Shown here in pieces: positions 1 through 6,420 of a DNA stretch of 8,327 nt (position 1 is its first letter; each line of letters opens with the position of its first letter). The position numbers and the translations under genes were made by a program. This DNA is from Pelotomaculum_B sp041645005 (lineage in GTDB: Bacteria; Bacillota; Desulfotomaculia; Desulfotomaculales; Pelotomaculaceae), in contig JBAZQW010000088.1 of assembly GCA_041645005.1 (NCBI GenBank), forward strand, positions 1 to 8,327, in the 5' to 3' direction. The notes under the pieces are model-generated. The model made no database searches. It worked only from the letters and a program-made list of their open reading frames with translations, and was not told the DNA's origin.

Positions 1-1
1 C

Positions 2-1051
2 AGGGCCAGGGGACGTACCAGTCCCAATCCCATGGTGGGAGCCGTTGTGGTCAAGGAAGGGAAAATAATAGGCCAGGGTTATCATCTGAAGGCTGGTACG
101 CCCCACGCTGAAATACATGCGCTTAACGAGGCGGGGAAAGAAGCAAAAGGAGCAACACTATACGTGACTCTGGAGCCGTGCTGCCATCATGGACGTACCG
201 GCCCATGTACAGAAGCGGTAATAAATGCCTGTGTTGCAAGAGTGGTTACAGCAATGGCCGATCCTAACCCGCTGGTTTCCGGTAAAGGGATAGAAAGACT
301 GAGAGAGGCCGGTATAGAAGTAACCCTGGGTGTAATGGAAAAAGAAGCCATCGAGCTAAATGAAGTGTTTATTAAATACATTACAACAGGCCGCCCTTTT
401 GTTGTGGCCAAGGCGGCCATGAGCCTGGACGGGAAAATCGCCACCCGTTCCGGCAAGTCAAAATGGATCACAGGTCCGGCGGCACGGGCTTACGGCCACC
501 AGCTCAGGGACTGGTATGACGCGATAATGGTAGGCATAGGAACTGTGCTCGCCGATGATCCCTCCCTCACAACCCGGCTGCCGGGCGGCGGGGGGCGTGA
601 TCCGGTCAGGGTCATTCTGGACAGCCGGGCGCGTATTTCTCCGCAAGCCACGGTATTAACCCAGCAGTCTGACGCTCCCACACTAATTGCTGTGACTTCC
701 GCAGCCCCGCCGGAGAGGCTCAAGGCGCTGCGCGAGTCAGGCGCAGTGGTGCTCGTGGTTAATGAAGGGCCGCAGGTTGACCTGACTGAACTGATGAAGA
801 TGCTGGGCTCAAGGGGGATTACCTCCGTTTTAATAGAAGGAGGCGCAGGGGTGCACAGTTCTGCGATCAGCGCCGGGCTTGTTGACAAAGTGGCCTGGTT
901 TATAGCGCCTAAAATAATTGGTGGAACCACAGCGCCTGGTCCTGTGGGCGGGTCAGGCGCAGACGACCCCTCCGGGGCGGCGGTGTTGAAGATGGTCCGG
1001 GTAAAACGCCTGGGTCCGGATATACTGCTGGAAGGATATTTCAAGCATTGA
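2..1051 (+). CDS. ribD: Bifunctional riboflavin biosynthesis protein RibD (deaminase/reductase), 5' end cut off by window
   Basis: RibD deaminates 2,5-diamino-6-ribosylamino-pyrimidinone 5'-phosphate and then reduces its ribosyl side chain with NADPH, two cytosolic steps of riboflavin synthesis. The reading frame is open from base 2, and the residues before the ATG at 32 (RTSPNP, then MVGAVVV) are the conserved RibD N-terminus. That ATG is therefore internal, and the true start lies a little upstream of the window. Counting from the ATG at 32, the zinc-dependent deaminase motif HAE is at 25-27 and PCCHHGRTGPC at 49-59. The reductase domain begins near residue 119 (FVVAKAAMSLDGKIAT) and includes WITGP, VGIGTVLADDP and LIEGGAG. 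The visible part is about 349 residues, close to full length (RibD is usually 360-380). It is first in the visible rib cluster, and ribE starts 12 bp after its stop. Identity is firm; the exact start is not visible. Confidence 0.96.
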   Translation, partial: RARGRTSPNPMVGAVVVKEGKIIGQGYHLKAGTPHAEIHALNEAGKEAKGATLYVTLEPCCHHGRTGPCTEAVINACVARVVTAMADPNPLVSGKGIERLREAGIEVTLGVMEKEAIELNEVFIKYITTGRPFVVAKAAMSLDGKIATRSGKSKWITGPAARAYGHQLRDWYDAIMVGIGTVLADDPSLTTRLPGGGGRDPVRVILDSRARISPQATVLTQQSDAPTLIAVTSAAPPERLKALRESGAVVLVVNEGPQVDLTELMKMLGSRGITSVLIEGGAGVHSSAISAGLVDKVAWFIAPKIIGGTTAPGPVGGSGADDPSGAAVLKMVRVKRLGPDILLEGYFKH

Positions 1052-1063
1052 GGTGATAGACGG

Positions 1064-1714
1064 TTGTTTACAGGTATAGTTGAGGAACTGGGGGTTATCT
1101 CCGCCGTCCGTCGTGGAGCGGATTCAGCTCAGCTTATTATTGAGGCGGAAAAAGTACTGGAAGGCAGCAGGGTGGGCGACAGTATCCTGGTAAACGGTGT
1201 ATGCCTTACCGCAGTGCATTTCGGCGCTGCCAGCTTTACCGCTGATGTTATGGCTGAAACACTGGATAAATCCAACCTGGGCAGCTTGAAAACGGGTGAC
1301 AGGGTGAATCTGGAAAGGGCGCTGCGTCTAAGCGACAGGCTGGGCGGACACCTGGTCAGCGGACATATTGACGCGGTGGGGAAAATAGCCGGGCAGCAGA
1401 GACATGACATAGCTACCTTGATCGATATAAAGGCGCCCGCTGTGGTTATGCGTTACATTATTAAGAAGGGGTCTGTGGCTATTGACGGGACCAGTCTCAC
1501 AGTAGTGGATCTGGGACCAGAAAGCTTCCAGGTCTCGCTAATCCCGCATACAGCCCATTTGACCACCTTGGGTTTCAAAAAAGCGGGAGACACGGTTAAT
1601 CTTGAAGGTGATATGATCGGGAAGTATGTTGAGAAGTTAATGAACCTGCAAGAAAATAAAGCTGGCAAATCAAATCTGAGCATGAGCTTTTTAGCTGAAC
1701 ACGGCTTTGTCTAA
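1064..1714 (+). CDS. ribE: Riboflavin synthase alpha subunit
   Basis: Riboflavin synthase converts two molecules of 6,7-dimethyl-8-ribityllumazine into riboflavin plus the pyrimidine precursor, which RibH reuses. The 216-residue product has the two tandem lumazine-binding beta-barrels of the family. The first starts with the signature MFTGIVEE (1-8) and contains GDSILVNGVCLTA (38-50). The second follows LGGHLVSGHID (93-103) and contains KKGSVAIDGTSLTV (134-147), IPHT (160-163) and NLEGDMIGKYVEKL (179-192). The start is TTG at 1064. It is chosen because MFTGIVE is the invariant N-terminus and a GAGGTG ribosome binding site at 1050-1055 lies 8 bp upstream, overlapping the ribD stop, which suggests translational coupling. 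The tail beyond residue 195 is weakly conserved. In Bacillus subtilis naming this gene is also called ribB or ribE. Confidence 0.97.
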   Translation: MFTGIVEELGVISAVRRGADSAQLIIEAEKVLEGSRVGDSILVNGVCLTAVHFGAASFTADVMAETLDKSNLGSLKTGDRVNLERALRLSDRLGGHLVSGHIDAVGKIAGQQRHDIATLIDIKAPAVVMRYIIKKGSVAIDGTSLTVVDLGPESFQVSLIPHTAHLTTLGFKKAGDTVNLEGDMIGKYVEKLMNLQENKAGKSNLSMSFLAEHGFV

Positions 1715-1770
1715 CGAAAAAAGAGTCTGCAACATCAACAATGTCTAGAGATGACAAGGGGGCAGTTTAA

Positions 1771-2976
1771 ATGGAATTCAACACAATTGAAGAAGCTCTG
1801 GAGGAAATCAAACAGGGCAGGATCATTGTAGCGGTTGATGACGAGGACCGCGAAAACGAAGGGGATCTGATCATGGCAGCTGAAATGGCAACTCCTGAAG
1901 CAATTAACTTCATGGCTGTCCATGGCCGCGGGCTTATCTGTCTTCCCGTCACGGGAGAGCGCCTTGATGAACTTGAACTGCCGGCAATGGTTAACAACAA
2001 TACTGATCCCCATGCCACCGCCTTTACCGTCTCAATCGACGCTAAAGGATGTACGACCGGTATCTCTGCTTTCGAAAGGGCTATGACCGTCAAGGCTGTT
2101 TTGGATCCCAATACTAAACCTTCGGATCTGCAGCGTCCGGGCCATATTTTCCCGCTGCGCGCAAAAGAAGGTGGGGTGCTGCGGCGGGCCGGGCACACCG
2201 AGGCTACCGTTGATCTGGTTAAACTGGCAGGCCTGTACCCGGCGGGGGTGATCTGCGAGATCATGAAGGAAGACGGGACCATGGCCAGAGTACCTGAACT
2301 CATGGAGTTTGTAAAGATCCATAATTTAAAAATCATCACCATTGCTGATCTGATCAAGTACAGGCGCCGTGTTACAAAACTGGTGCGGCGGGTTGATGAC
2401 GCCAAGCTGCCTACGATATACGGTGAATTCACCGCTGTGGCTTATGAAAGCCTTCTTGACAACAAGGGGCACATCGCTCTGGTTATGGGCGATCTGGAAA
2501 AAGTGGAGGCTCCTCTGGTGCGGGTACATTCGGAGTGCCTGACAGGTGATGTTTTCGGTTCAATACGTTGTGACTGCGGCGACCAGTTAGCGAGGGCTAT
2601 GGAGATGATCGCGGAGGAAGGCACGGGCGTTCTTCTGTATATGCGGCAGGAAGGAAGGGGCATCGGCCTTTTAAATAAAATTAGGGCCTACAACCTCCAG
2701 GATCAGGGCAAAGACACGGTAGAGGCTAACCTGGCGCTTGGTTTCCCTGCCGACTTGCGGGACTACGGCCTTGGCGCGCAGATCCTGTCCGATCTCGGAC
2801 TTAAAAAAATAAAGCTGATCACCAATAACCCGCGTAAAATCGCCGGCCTTGAAGGCCACGGGCTGCAGGTTGTAAAGCGGGTGCCGATCGTGATCCGCCC
2901 TGGTAAGAACAACAGCTTTTACCTTGCCACCAAGCAGAAAAAGCTGGGCCACCTGCTGAACATAAGCGAGCGCTAA
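1771..2976 (+). CDS. ribBA: Bifunctional 3,4-dihydroxy-2-butanone-4-phosphate synthase / GTP cyclohydrolase II
   Basis: This fusion enzyme makes both precursors of the riboflavin pathway: dihydroxybutanone phosphate from ribulose 5-phosphate, and diaminohydroxy-ribosylaminopyrimidine phosphate from GTP. The 401 residues match the usual length. The N-terminal RibB domain (about 1-200) has the acidic metal-binding loop DDEDRENEGDL (23-33) and the RAGHTEATVDL motif (139-149). The C-terminal RibA domain (about 205-401) has RVHSECLTGDVFGS (251-264) followed by RCDCGD (266-271), with zinc-ligand cysteines 256, 267 and 269. It also has MRQEGRGIGL (291-300) and TNNPRKI (351-357). Both active sites look intact. 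The ATG at 1771 has an AAGGGGG site at 1756-1762. The gap from ribE is 56 bp with no obvious terminator, so co-transcription is likely. The gene downstream, ribH, is separated by 179 bp of repeat sequence. Confidence 0.97.
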   Translation: MEFNTIEEALEEIKQGRIIVAVDDEDRENEGDLIMAAEMATPEAINFMAVHGRGLICLPVTGERLDELELPAMVNNNTDPHATAFTVSIDAKGCTTGISAFERAMTVKAVLDPNTKPSDLQRPGHIFPLRAKEGGVLRRAGHTEATVDLVKLAGLYPAGVICEIMKEDGTMARVPELMEFVKIHNLKIITIADLIKYRRRVTKLVRRVDDAKLPTIYGEFTAVAYESLLDNKGHIALVMGDLEKVEAPLVRVHSECLTGDVFGSIRCDCGDQLARAMEMIAEEGTGVLLYMRQEGRGIGLLNKIRAYNLQDQGKDTVEANLALGFPADLRDYGLGAQILSDLGLKKIKLITNNPRKIAGLEGHGLQVVKRVPIVIRPGKNNSFYLATKQKKLGHLLNISER

Positions 2977-2983
2977 TAAAAAA

Positions 2984-3072
2984 GTCGTAAGGCGTAAGGC
3001 ATAAGTATCATAGGTCAAAGACCCAAAAGGAATGCAGGATATCCCTACGCCCTACGCCCTACAGCCTACGAC
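2984..3072. repeat. Imperfect inverted repeat built of 7-bp units
   Basis: The left arm (2984-3005) is made of GTAAGGC-type heptamers and begins GTCGTAAGGC. The right arm (3042-3072) carries four heptamers of the form CCCTACG, CCCTACG, CCCTACA and GCCTACG, and ends in ACGAC. Read in reverse complement, the right arm begins GTCGTAGGC, so the two arms pair imperfectly across a 36-bp centre. The centre holds two small palindromes, GGTC-AAA-GACC (3013-3023) and GGATATCC (3037-3044). The element starts 7 bp after the ribBA stop and contains no gene. It looks like a small non-coding dispersed repeat; copy number cannot be judged from this window. Confidence 0.65.
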
Positions 3073-3077
3073 TAAAT

Positions 3078-3106
3078 TGAGACAAGAGAACCGTCCCCTT
3101 GTCTCA
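3078..3106. repeat. REP-like palindrome (TGAGACAAG ... CTTGTCTCA)
   Basis: A perfect 9-bp inverted repeat, TGAGACAAG at 3078-3086 and CTTGTCTCA at 3098-3106, encloses the 11-base centre AGAACCGTCCC. This pattern (GAGACA, a GGGACGG core, TGTCTC) is one I know as a frequent dispersed palindrome in clostridia and other bacteria, often discussed with REP-associated tyrosine (IS200-like) transposases. That link is from memory and was not searched. It could also fold in RNA between ribBA and ribH, but it lacks a T-run directly after the stem and so is not a standard terminator. Confidence 0.65.
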
Positions 3107-3155
3107 CTCTTAAAAAATTATATGAAAAAAAGCATCTGTGAAGGGGAGATAACTT

Positions 3156-3629
3156 ATGCCAAAATTGTACGAAGGACACTTACTTGGTCAGGGACTTAAA
3201 TTCGGGCTGATAGCGGGACGTTTTAATGAATTTATAACCAACAAACTTATGAGCGGCGCCCTGGACGCGCTTAACCGGCACGGGGTGCAGGAACATGATA
3301 TTGAGGTGGCCTGGGTACCCGGTGCGTTTGAAATACCTTTTGTCGCCCGTAAAATGGCTTCCATGAAAAAATACGACGCGGTTATCTGCCTGGGAGCAGT
3401 TATCCGCGGCGCAACTCCGCATTTTGATTATGTGGCCGGCGAGGTAGCCAAGGGTGTGGCCAAGGTTGGACTGGAAAGCGGTGTCCCCACCATATTCGGT
3501 GTTATTACCGCCGACACCATAGAGCAAGCTATCGAAAGGGCGGGCACAAAGGCCGGGAATAAGGGCTGGGATGCGGCTGTAACCGCGATCGAAATGGCGA
3601 ATCTGCTGAAGAATATGAATGAATCCTAA
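3156..3629 (+). CDS. ribH: 6,7-dimethyl-8-ribityllumazine synthase
   Basis: Lumazine synthase condenses 5-amino-6-ribitylamino-uracil with dihydroxybutanone phosphate, the product of the RibB half of RibBA. It typically forms pentamers or 60-subunit icosahedral shells that can enclose riboflavin synthase. The 157 residues are a normal length. Key motifs are GRFNEFIT (21-28, whose aromatic residue stacks on the substrate), VPGAFEIP (54-61), GAVIRGATPHFDYV (80-93, with the catalytic histidine 89), and GVITADTIEQAIERAG (115-130, with phosphate-binding R128) followed by TKAGNKG (131-137). The ATG at 3156 follows a strong AAGGGGAG site at 3141-3148. It is the last gene of the rib cluster and is followed by a short terminator-like hairpin. 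No separate promoter could be identified in the repeat-filled gap upstream. Confidence 0.97.
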   Translation: MPKLYEGHLLGQGLKFGLIAGRFNEFITNKLMSGALDALNRHGVQEHDIEVAWVPGAFEIPFVARKMASMKKYDAVICLGAVIRGATPHFDYVAGEVAKGVAKVGLESGVPTIFGVITADTIEQAIERAGTKAGNKGWDAAVTAIEMANLLKNMNES

Positions 3630-3640
3630 AAAATAAAAAA

Positions 3641-3658
3641 CGGCAGTCGCCGCTTTTT
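3641..3658. terminator. Short bidirectional terminator-like hairpin between ribH and rpmB
   Basis: CGGC (3641-3644), loop AGTC and GCCG (3649-3652) form a 4-bp GC stem. It is flanked by an A-run on the left (3634-3640) and a T-run on the right (3654-3658), with one unpaired C at 3653. Read on either strand, the stem is followed by several T residues, which suits the convergent ends of ribH (+) and rpmB (-). The stem is short, so efficiency may be modest. Confidence 0.55.
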
Positions 3659-3669
3659 AAAAAATTTGT

Positions 3670-3861
3670 TTATATGGCACGCTGAACCTTGCCACTTCTT
3701 AGACAGCGGGTGCAAACCAGCACTCTCCTGGGAGTGCCGTCAATGATGGCTTTGACCCGCTGCAGGTTCGGGGACCAGGTCCTTTTGGTACGGATATGTG
3801 AGTGACTGAGTTTAATACCGACGACGATGCCTTTGCCGCATACGTTACAAATTCTGGCCAT
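3670..3861 (-). CDS. rpmB: 50S ribosomal protein L28 (zinc-ribbon form)
   Basis: L28 is a small basic protein of the large ribosomal subunit. The 63-residue product begins MARICNVCGKG and contains SHSHIRTKRTWSPNLQRV (19-36), the conserved L28 core. Two CxxC pairs (C5/C8 and C50/C53) make this the zinc-binding C+ form; many genomes also carry C-minus paralogues lacking these cysteines. The ATG at 3861 is preceded by a near-perfect AAGGAGGTG ribosome binding site (complement of 3867-3875) 5 bp away. Further upstream is a good sigma-A promoter. It is monocistronic here, convergent with ribH and divergent from recG. Confidence 0.97.
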   Translation of the reverse strand: MARICNVCGKGIVVGIKLSHSHIRTKRTWSPNLQRVKAIIDGTPRRVLVCTRCLRSGKVQRAI

Positions 3862-3890
3862 AAAAACACCTCCTTTGAAACCACTTCTTC

Positions 3891-3919
3891 ATTCTACCAA
3901 AAAACGTTTTAGGCTGCAA
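3891..3919 (-). promoter_or_regulatory. Sigma-A-type promoter of rpmB
   Basis: On the minus strand the sequence reads TTGCAG (complement of 3914-3919), 17 bp of spacer, then TAGAAT (complement of 3891-3896). This is close to TTGACA-N17-TATAAT with ideal spacing. Transcription would begin around 3884, leaving a leader of about 20 bases that contains the rpmB ribosome binding site. Confidence 0.7.
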
Positions 3920-3956
3920 GGGCGGATTCTACAGCGGGCGGCTTGAGAGGACTCTT

Positions 3957-6026
3957 ATGGTGGACAATTTTTTGAAGAAACCGGTCCAGAGCATTAAAAT
4001 GGTAGGGCCGCGGCGGGCCGCAACCCTGCAAAAGCTGGGCATATTCACAATTAAAGACCTGGTATACCACTTTCCCAGGCGTTTCGAGGACCGGACCCGG
4101 CTGCGCCCTGCAGGCGCCTGCGCGCACGGGGAAGCGGCCACAGTACGGGGGACTGTTCTAACCGCTCAGGATTTGAAACCAAGGCCTGGTTTAACTATTA
4201 CCAAGCTGGCCGTGCACGACGGGGTTGGTATTTTTTATGCTGTCTGGTTTAACCAGCCTTTTATAAAGAAAAATCTCCCCCGGGGCACGAATCTTTTTAT
4301 AACCGGCAAGGTGGAAAAAAGTTTTGGCGCTACTCAGGTAATAGTGGAAGAATATGAGGTGGATGACGGGCAAGACAGCTTGAGCGCCGGACGCCTGGTC
4401 CCGGTCTACCCTTTGGCAGCGCAGCTGAACCAGCGCCTGCTCCGAATGATGGTAAAAACGGCGCTGGACGGGCTCAGCCGTCCCTGTGAATTTCTACCTG
4501 AAGAAATTATAAAGAAATTTGCCTTGCCTCGGTTTGAGGAGGCTGTCTCAAACGCGCATTTTCCCTCTGGGTTAAGCGGCGCCGAGGCGGCCAGACAGCG
4601 TTTTATATTTGAAGAGCTGTTTCTTTTTCAACTGGCCCTGGCAGCGAGGCGCAAGGATATTGCCGGCAGGCAAAAGAGCCACCGCTACTTGCCTGAAGGG
4701 AAGTTGCTGAAATCATTTAAAAAAAACCTGCCCTACCAGCTAACCGCCGGTCAATTAAAAGTATGGGAGGAAATATCCGGTGACCTGGAGTCCCCGGCGC
4801 CAATGAACCGACTGCTGCAGGGGGACGTGGGCGCCGGGAAAACGGTGATATCGGCCCTGGCGCTGCTCAGGGCGGTGGAAAGCGGGCTGCAGGGCGCTTT
4901 GATGGCTCCCACCGAAATTCTGGCCGAACAGCATTATTTGGGTATGAAAAACGCCCTGGTACCCATCGGGGTTCAAATAGGTCTGCTTACCGGGGGCACC
5001 AAAAAAAGGGATAGAGAAGAGTTGCTGCAAAAGGCCCGTCTTGGTGAATTGAATGTGTTGATCGGCACCCACGCCCTGATCCAGGAAGATGTGGAATTTC
5101 AGAAACTGGGTCTGGCGGTGGTTGATGAGCAGCACCGGTTCGGGGTTCGCCAGAGGGCCACTTTAGAGCATAAGGGACATTATCCTGATACCCTGGTTAT
5201 GACTGCGACACCGATTCCCCGCACTCTGGCCCTGACCCTCTACGGTGACCTTGACATTTCAGTGATTGGCGAACTGCCGCCGGGCAGGCGACCGGTAAAA
5301 ACATTCGCGGTTTTGCCCGGCGCCCTGCATAAGGCCTTTAATCTGGTCAGGGAGCAGGCCGGCCTTGGCCGGCAGGCGTATATTGTTTGTCCCCTGGTGG
5401 AAGAATCAGAAAAAATTGATTTGCAGGCAGCTGTTGATCTGGCGGAAAATCTTGCCAGAACCGAATTTAAAGACTTGCGGGTGGGACTTCTGCACGGCAG
5501 GATGAAAGCGGAAGAAAAGGATGAAATAATGGCTTCTTTCCGGCAGGGGGAGATAGCTGTACTGGTTTCAACCACAGTCATAGAGGTGGGAGTGGATGTT
5601 CCAAACGCTTCGGTGATGCTGATTCTGGACGCCGACCGCTTCGGCCTGGCTCAACTTCACCAGCTTAGGGGCCGGGTGGGACGAAGCAGCCATCAGTCAT
5701 ACTGCATTCTGATCTCCAACCCTAAAACGGAAGAGGGCCGTGCCCGCCTGAAGGCAATGACCAGGACCACAGATGGATTCGCCCTGGCCGAAGAAGATCT
5801 GCGCCTGCGTGGGCCGGGTGAATTTTATGGTACGCGCCAGTCCGGACTACCCGACTTTAAAGCAGCAGACCTCCTGCGCGACTGGCAAGTGCTGGAGACT
5901 GCGAGAGAGGAAGCTCTGAACTGGGTCAGGCAAGATCCTTTTTTTGAAAAAGCAGAAAGCAAGGCGCTGATCGGGGAGATGAGAGAAAGATTTGGCGCCG
6001 CCGGAAGTTTTATTGGTGTGGGTTAG
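3957..6026 (+). CDS. recG: ATP-dependent DNA helicase RecG
   Basis: RecG is a superfamily 2 translocase that remodels stalled replication forks and branch-migrates Holliday junctions and R-loops. The 689 residues are full length. The N-terminal region has the helical start VGPRRAATLQKLGI (16-29) and an OB-fold wedge domain (about 60-135). The motor follows with Walker A GDVGAGKT (289-296), APTEILAEQH (317-326), the DEAD-like box DEQH (390-393, in DEQHRFGVRQ) and MTATPIPRTL (415-424). The second RecA lobe has HGRM (513-516), STTVIEVGVDVPNA (538-551) and motif VI QLHQLRGRVGR (566-576). The C-terminal TRG-type segment LRLRGPGEFYGTRQSG (615-630) is also present. The ATG at 3957 follows GAGAGG at 3945-3950. 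All motifs appear intact. The gene is divergent from rpmB, and a stem-loop follows its stop. Confidence 0.98.
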   Translation: MVDNFLKKPVQSIKMVGPRRAATLQKLGIFTIKDLVYHFPRRFEDRTRLRPAGACAHGEAATVRGTVLTAQDLKPRPGLTITKLAVHDGVGIFYAVWFNQPFIKKNLPRGTNLFITGKVEKSFGATQVIVEEYEVDDGQDSLSAGRLVPVYPLAAQLNQRLLRMMVKTALDGLSRPCEFLPEEIIKKFALPRFEEAVSNAHFPSGLSGAEAARQRFIFEELFLFQLALAARRKDIAGRQKSHRYLPEGKLLKSFKKNLPYQLTAGQLKVWEEISGDLESPAPMNRLLQGDVGAGKTVISALALLRAVESGLQGALMAPTEILAEQHYLGMKNALVPIGVQIGLLTGGTKKRDREELLQKARLGELNVLIGTHALIQEDVEFQKLGLAVVDEQHRFGVRQRATLEHKGHYPDTLVMTATPIPRTLALTLYGDLDISVIGELPPGRRPVKTFAVLPGALHKAFNLVREQAGLGRQAYIVCPLVEESEKIDLQAAVDLAENLARTEFKDLRVGLLHGRMKAEEKDEIMASFRQGEIAVLVSTTVIEVGVDVPNASVMLILDADRFGLAQLHQLRGRVGRSSHQSYCILISNPKTEEGRARLKAMTRTTDGFALAEEDLRLRGPGEFYGTRQSGLPDFKAADLLRDWQVLETAREEALNWVRQDPFFEKAESKALIGEMRERFGAAGSFIGVG

Positions 6027-6051
6027 GCTTTTCATTCATTAAATTATTCAT

Positions 6052-6088
6052 GCGCGTACTGGATATTTCAAGTACGTGTTTAATTTTA
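6052..6088 (+). terminator. Probable terminator after recG
   Basis: Bases 6052-6060 (GCGCGTACT) pair with 6071-6079 (AGTACGTGT) in a 9-bp stem with two G-T wobbles around a 10-base AT-rich loop. The T-rich stretch TTAATTTT follows. It begins 26 bp after the recG stop. The T-run is interrupted, so this is a reasonable but not ideal intrinsic terminator. Confidence 0.5.
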
Positions 6089-6144
6089 TGATTTATTGCT
6101 AAGTTATTCATTTTTAATATGGATTTTAAAGAAACATTTCGCTA

Positions 6145-6174
6145 GTATACACGTGTTGTTTTGATTAAATACTA
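6145..6174 (+). promoter_or_regulatory. Sigma-G-like (forespore) promoter of the small basic gene
   Basis: GTATA at 6145-6149, 18 bp of spacer, then AATACTA at 6168-6174. The sigma-G pattern as I recall it from Bacillus subtilis is GHATR, 18 bp, CATNHTA. The upstream element and spacing fit, and the downstream element differs only in its first base. Transcription would start near 6181, just ahead of the GGAGGTG site at 6189-6195 of the downstream gene. A single site in AT-rich DNA can arise by chance. Confidence 0.45.
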
Positions 6175-6200
6175 TATTAAAATAACATGGAGGTGTGTTA

Positions 6201-6362
6201 ATGGCCAGAAAGAAAAGGACTAATGCGGGTAATTTTGAGATGAATAGTAAGGTTAGTGACTTTGCCCACGAGGTTGCACGCGAAATTGCCGTTGATTTAA
6301 AGAATCCGTCTGCCAGGCAGACACAGGCCGGGACAAACCTGGTCAGGAATAAAAAACCGTGA
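6201..6362 (+). CDS. Small basic protein, possibly a divergent small acid-soluble spore protein
   Basis: This 53-residue protein was not recognised with certainty. It has an excellent GGAGGTG ribosome binding site (6189-6195) 5 bp before the ATG. It has a lysine/arginine-rich N-terminus (MARKKRTN), no cysteine and no membrane segment. Residues 19-29 read SDFAHEVAREI. This contains two overlapping stretches, SDFAHEV and HEVAREI, shaped like the cleavage site used by germination protease in spore proteins (TEFASE in gamma type; E-I/V-A-x-E-F/I in alpha/beta type). The tail SARQTQAGTNLVRNKK is faintly like the ARQAGSVGG...VKK end of alpha/beta-type proteins but lacks the GG. The sigma-G-like promoter upstream and gpr nearby agree with a spore role. 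That role is inference; it could simply be an unrelated DNA-binding or hypothetical protein. That it is a real gene is more certain than its function. Confidence 0.6.
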   Translation: MARKKRTNAGNFEMNSKVSDFAHEVAREIAVDLKNPSARQTQAGTNLVRNKKP

Positions 6363-6384
6363 GTTAGTAGGGAACAAGTACCAG

Positions 6385-6414
6385 GCATAACGAAACCATG
6401 TTGAGTTCATACTA
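6385..6414 (+). promoter_or_regulatory. Sigma-G consensus promoter with no evident gene
   Basis: GCATA at 6385-6389 and CATACTA at 6408-6414 are separated by exactly 18 bp, a full match to the sigma-G pattern (GHATR-N18-CATNHTA) as I recall it. The predicted start is near 6421. It lies 22 bp after the stop of the small basic gene. No convincing coding region follows before the strong terminator at 6513-6553. Confidence 0.5.
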
Positions 6415-6420
6415 GACTTT

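Noticed and set aside
490..1044. Long minus-strand open frame (184 codons) opposite ribD
   Set aside because: It is low-complexity, proline/serine-rich and fully antisense to well-conserved ribD; it has no family resemblance.
1767..2432. Long minus-strand open frame (221 codons) opposite ribBA
   Set aside because: It is a serine-rich shadow of the conserved RibB domain with no recognisable motif.
2984..3106. Possible CRISPR array
   Set aside because: The repeated units are 7 bp without regular spacers; the structure is inverted heptamers plus one palindrome.
2977..3155. Possible FMN riboswitch before ribH
   Set aside because: The conserved RFN helices and core sequences were not seen; the palindromes there are simple repeats. 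An FMN riboswitch is expected upstream of ribD, outside the window.
4755..5135. Minus-strand frame inside recG
   Set aside because: It is antisense to the RecG motor domain, and the RecG motifs on the plus strand explain the sequence.
6104..6388. 94-codon minus-strand frame opposite the small basic gene, cysteine- and phenylalanine-rich
   Set aside because: No ribosome binding site was seen upstream, and the plus-strand gene has an excellent one plus a promoter. The composition looks like antisense of a lysine-rich gene.
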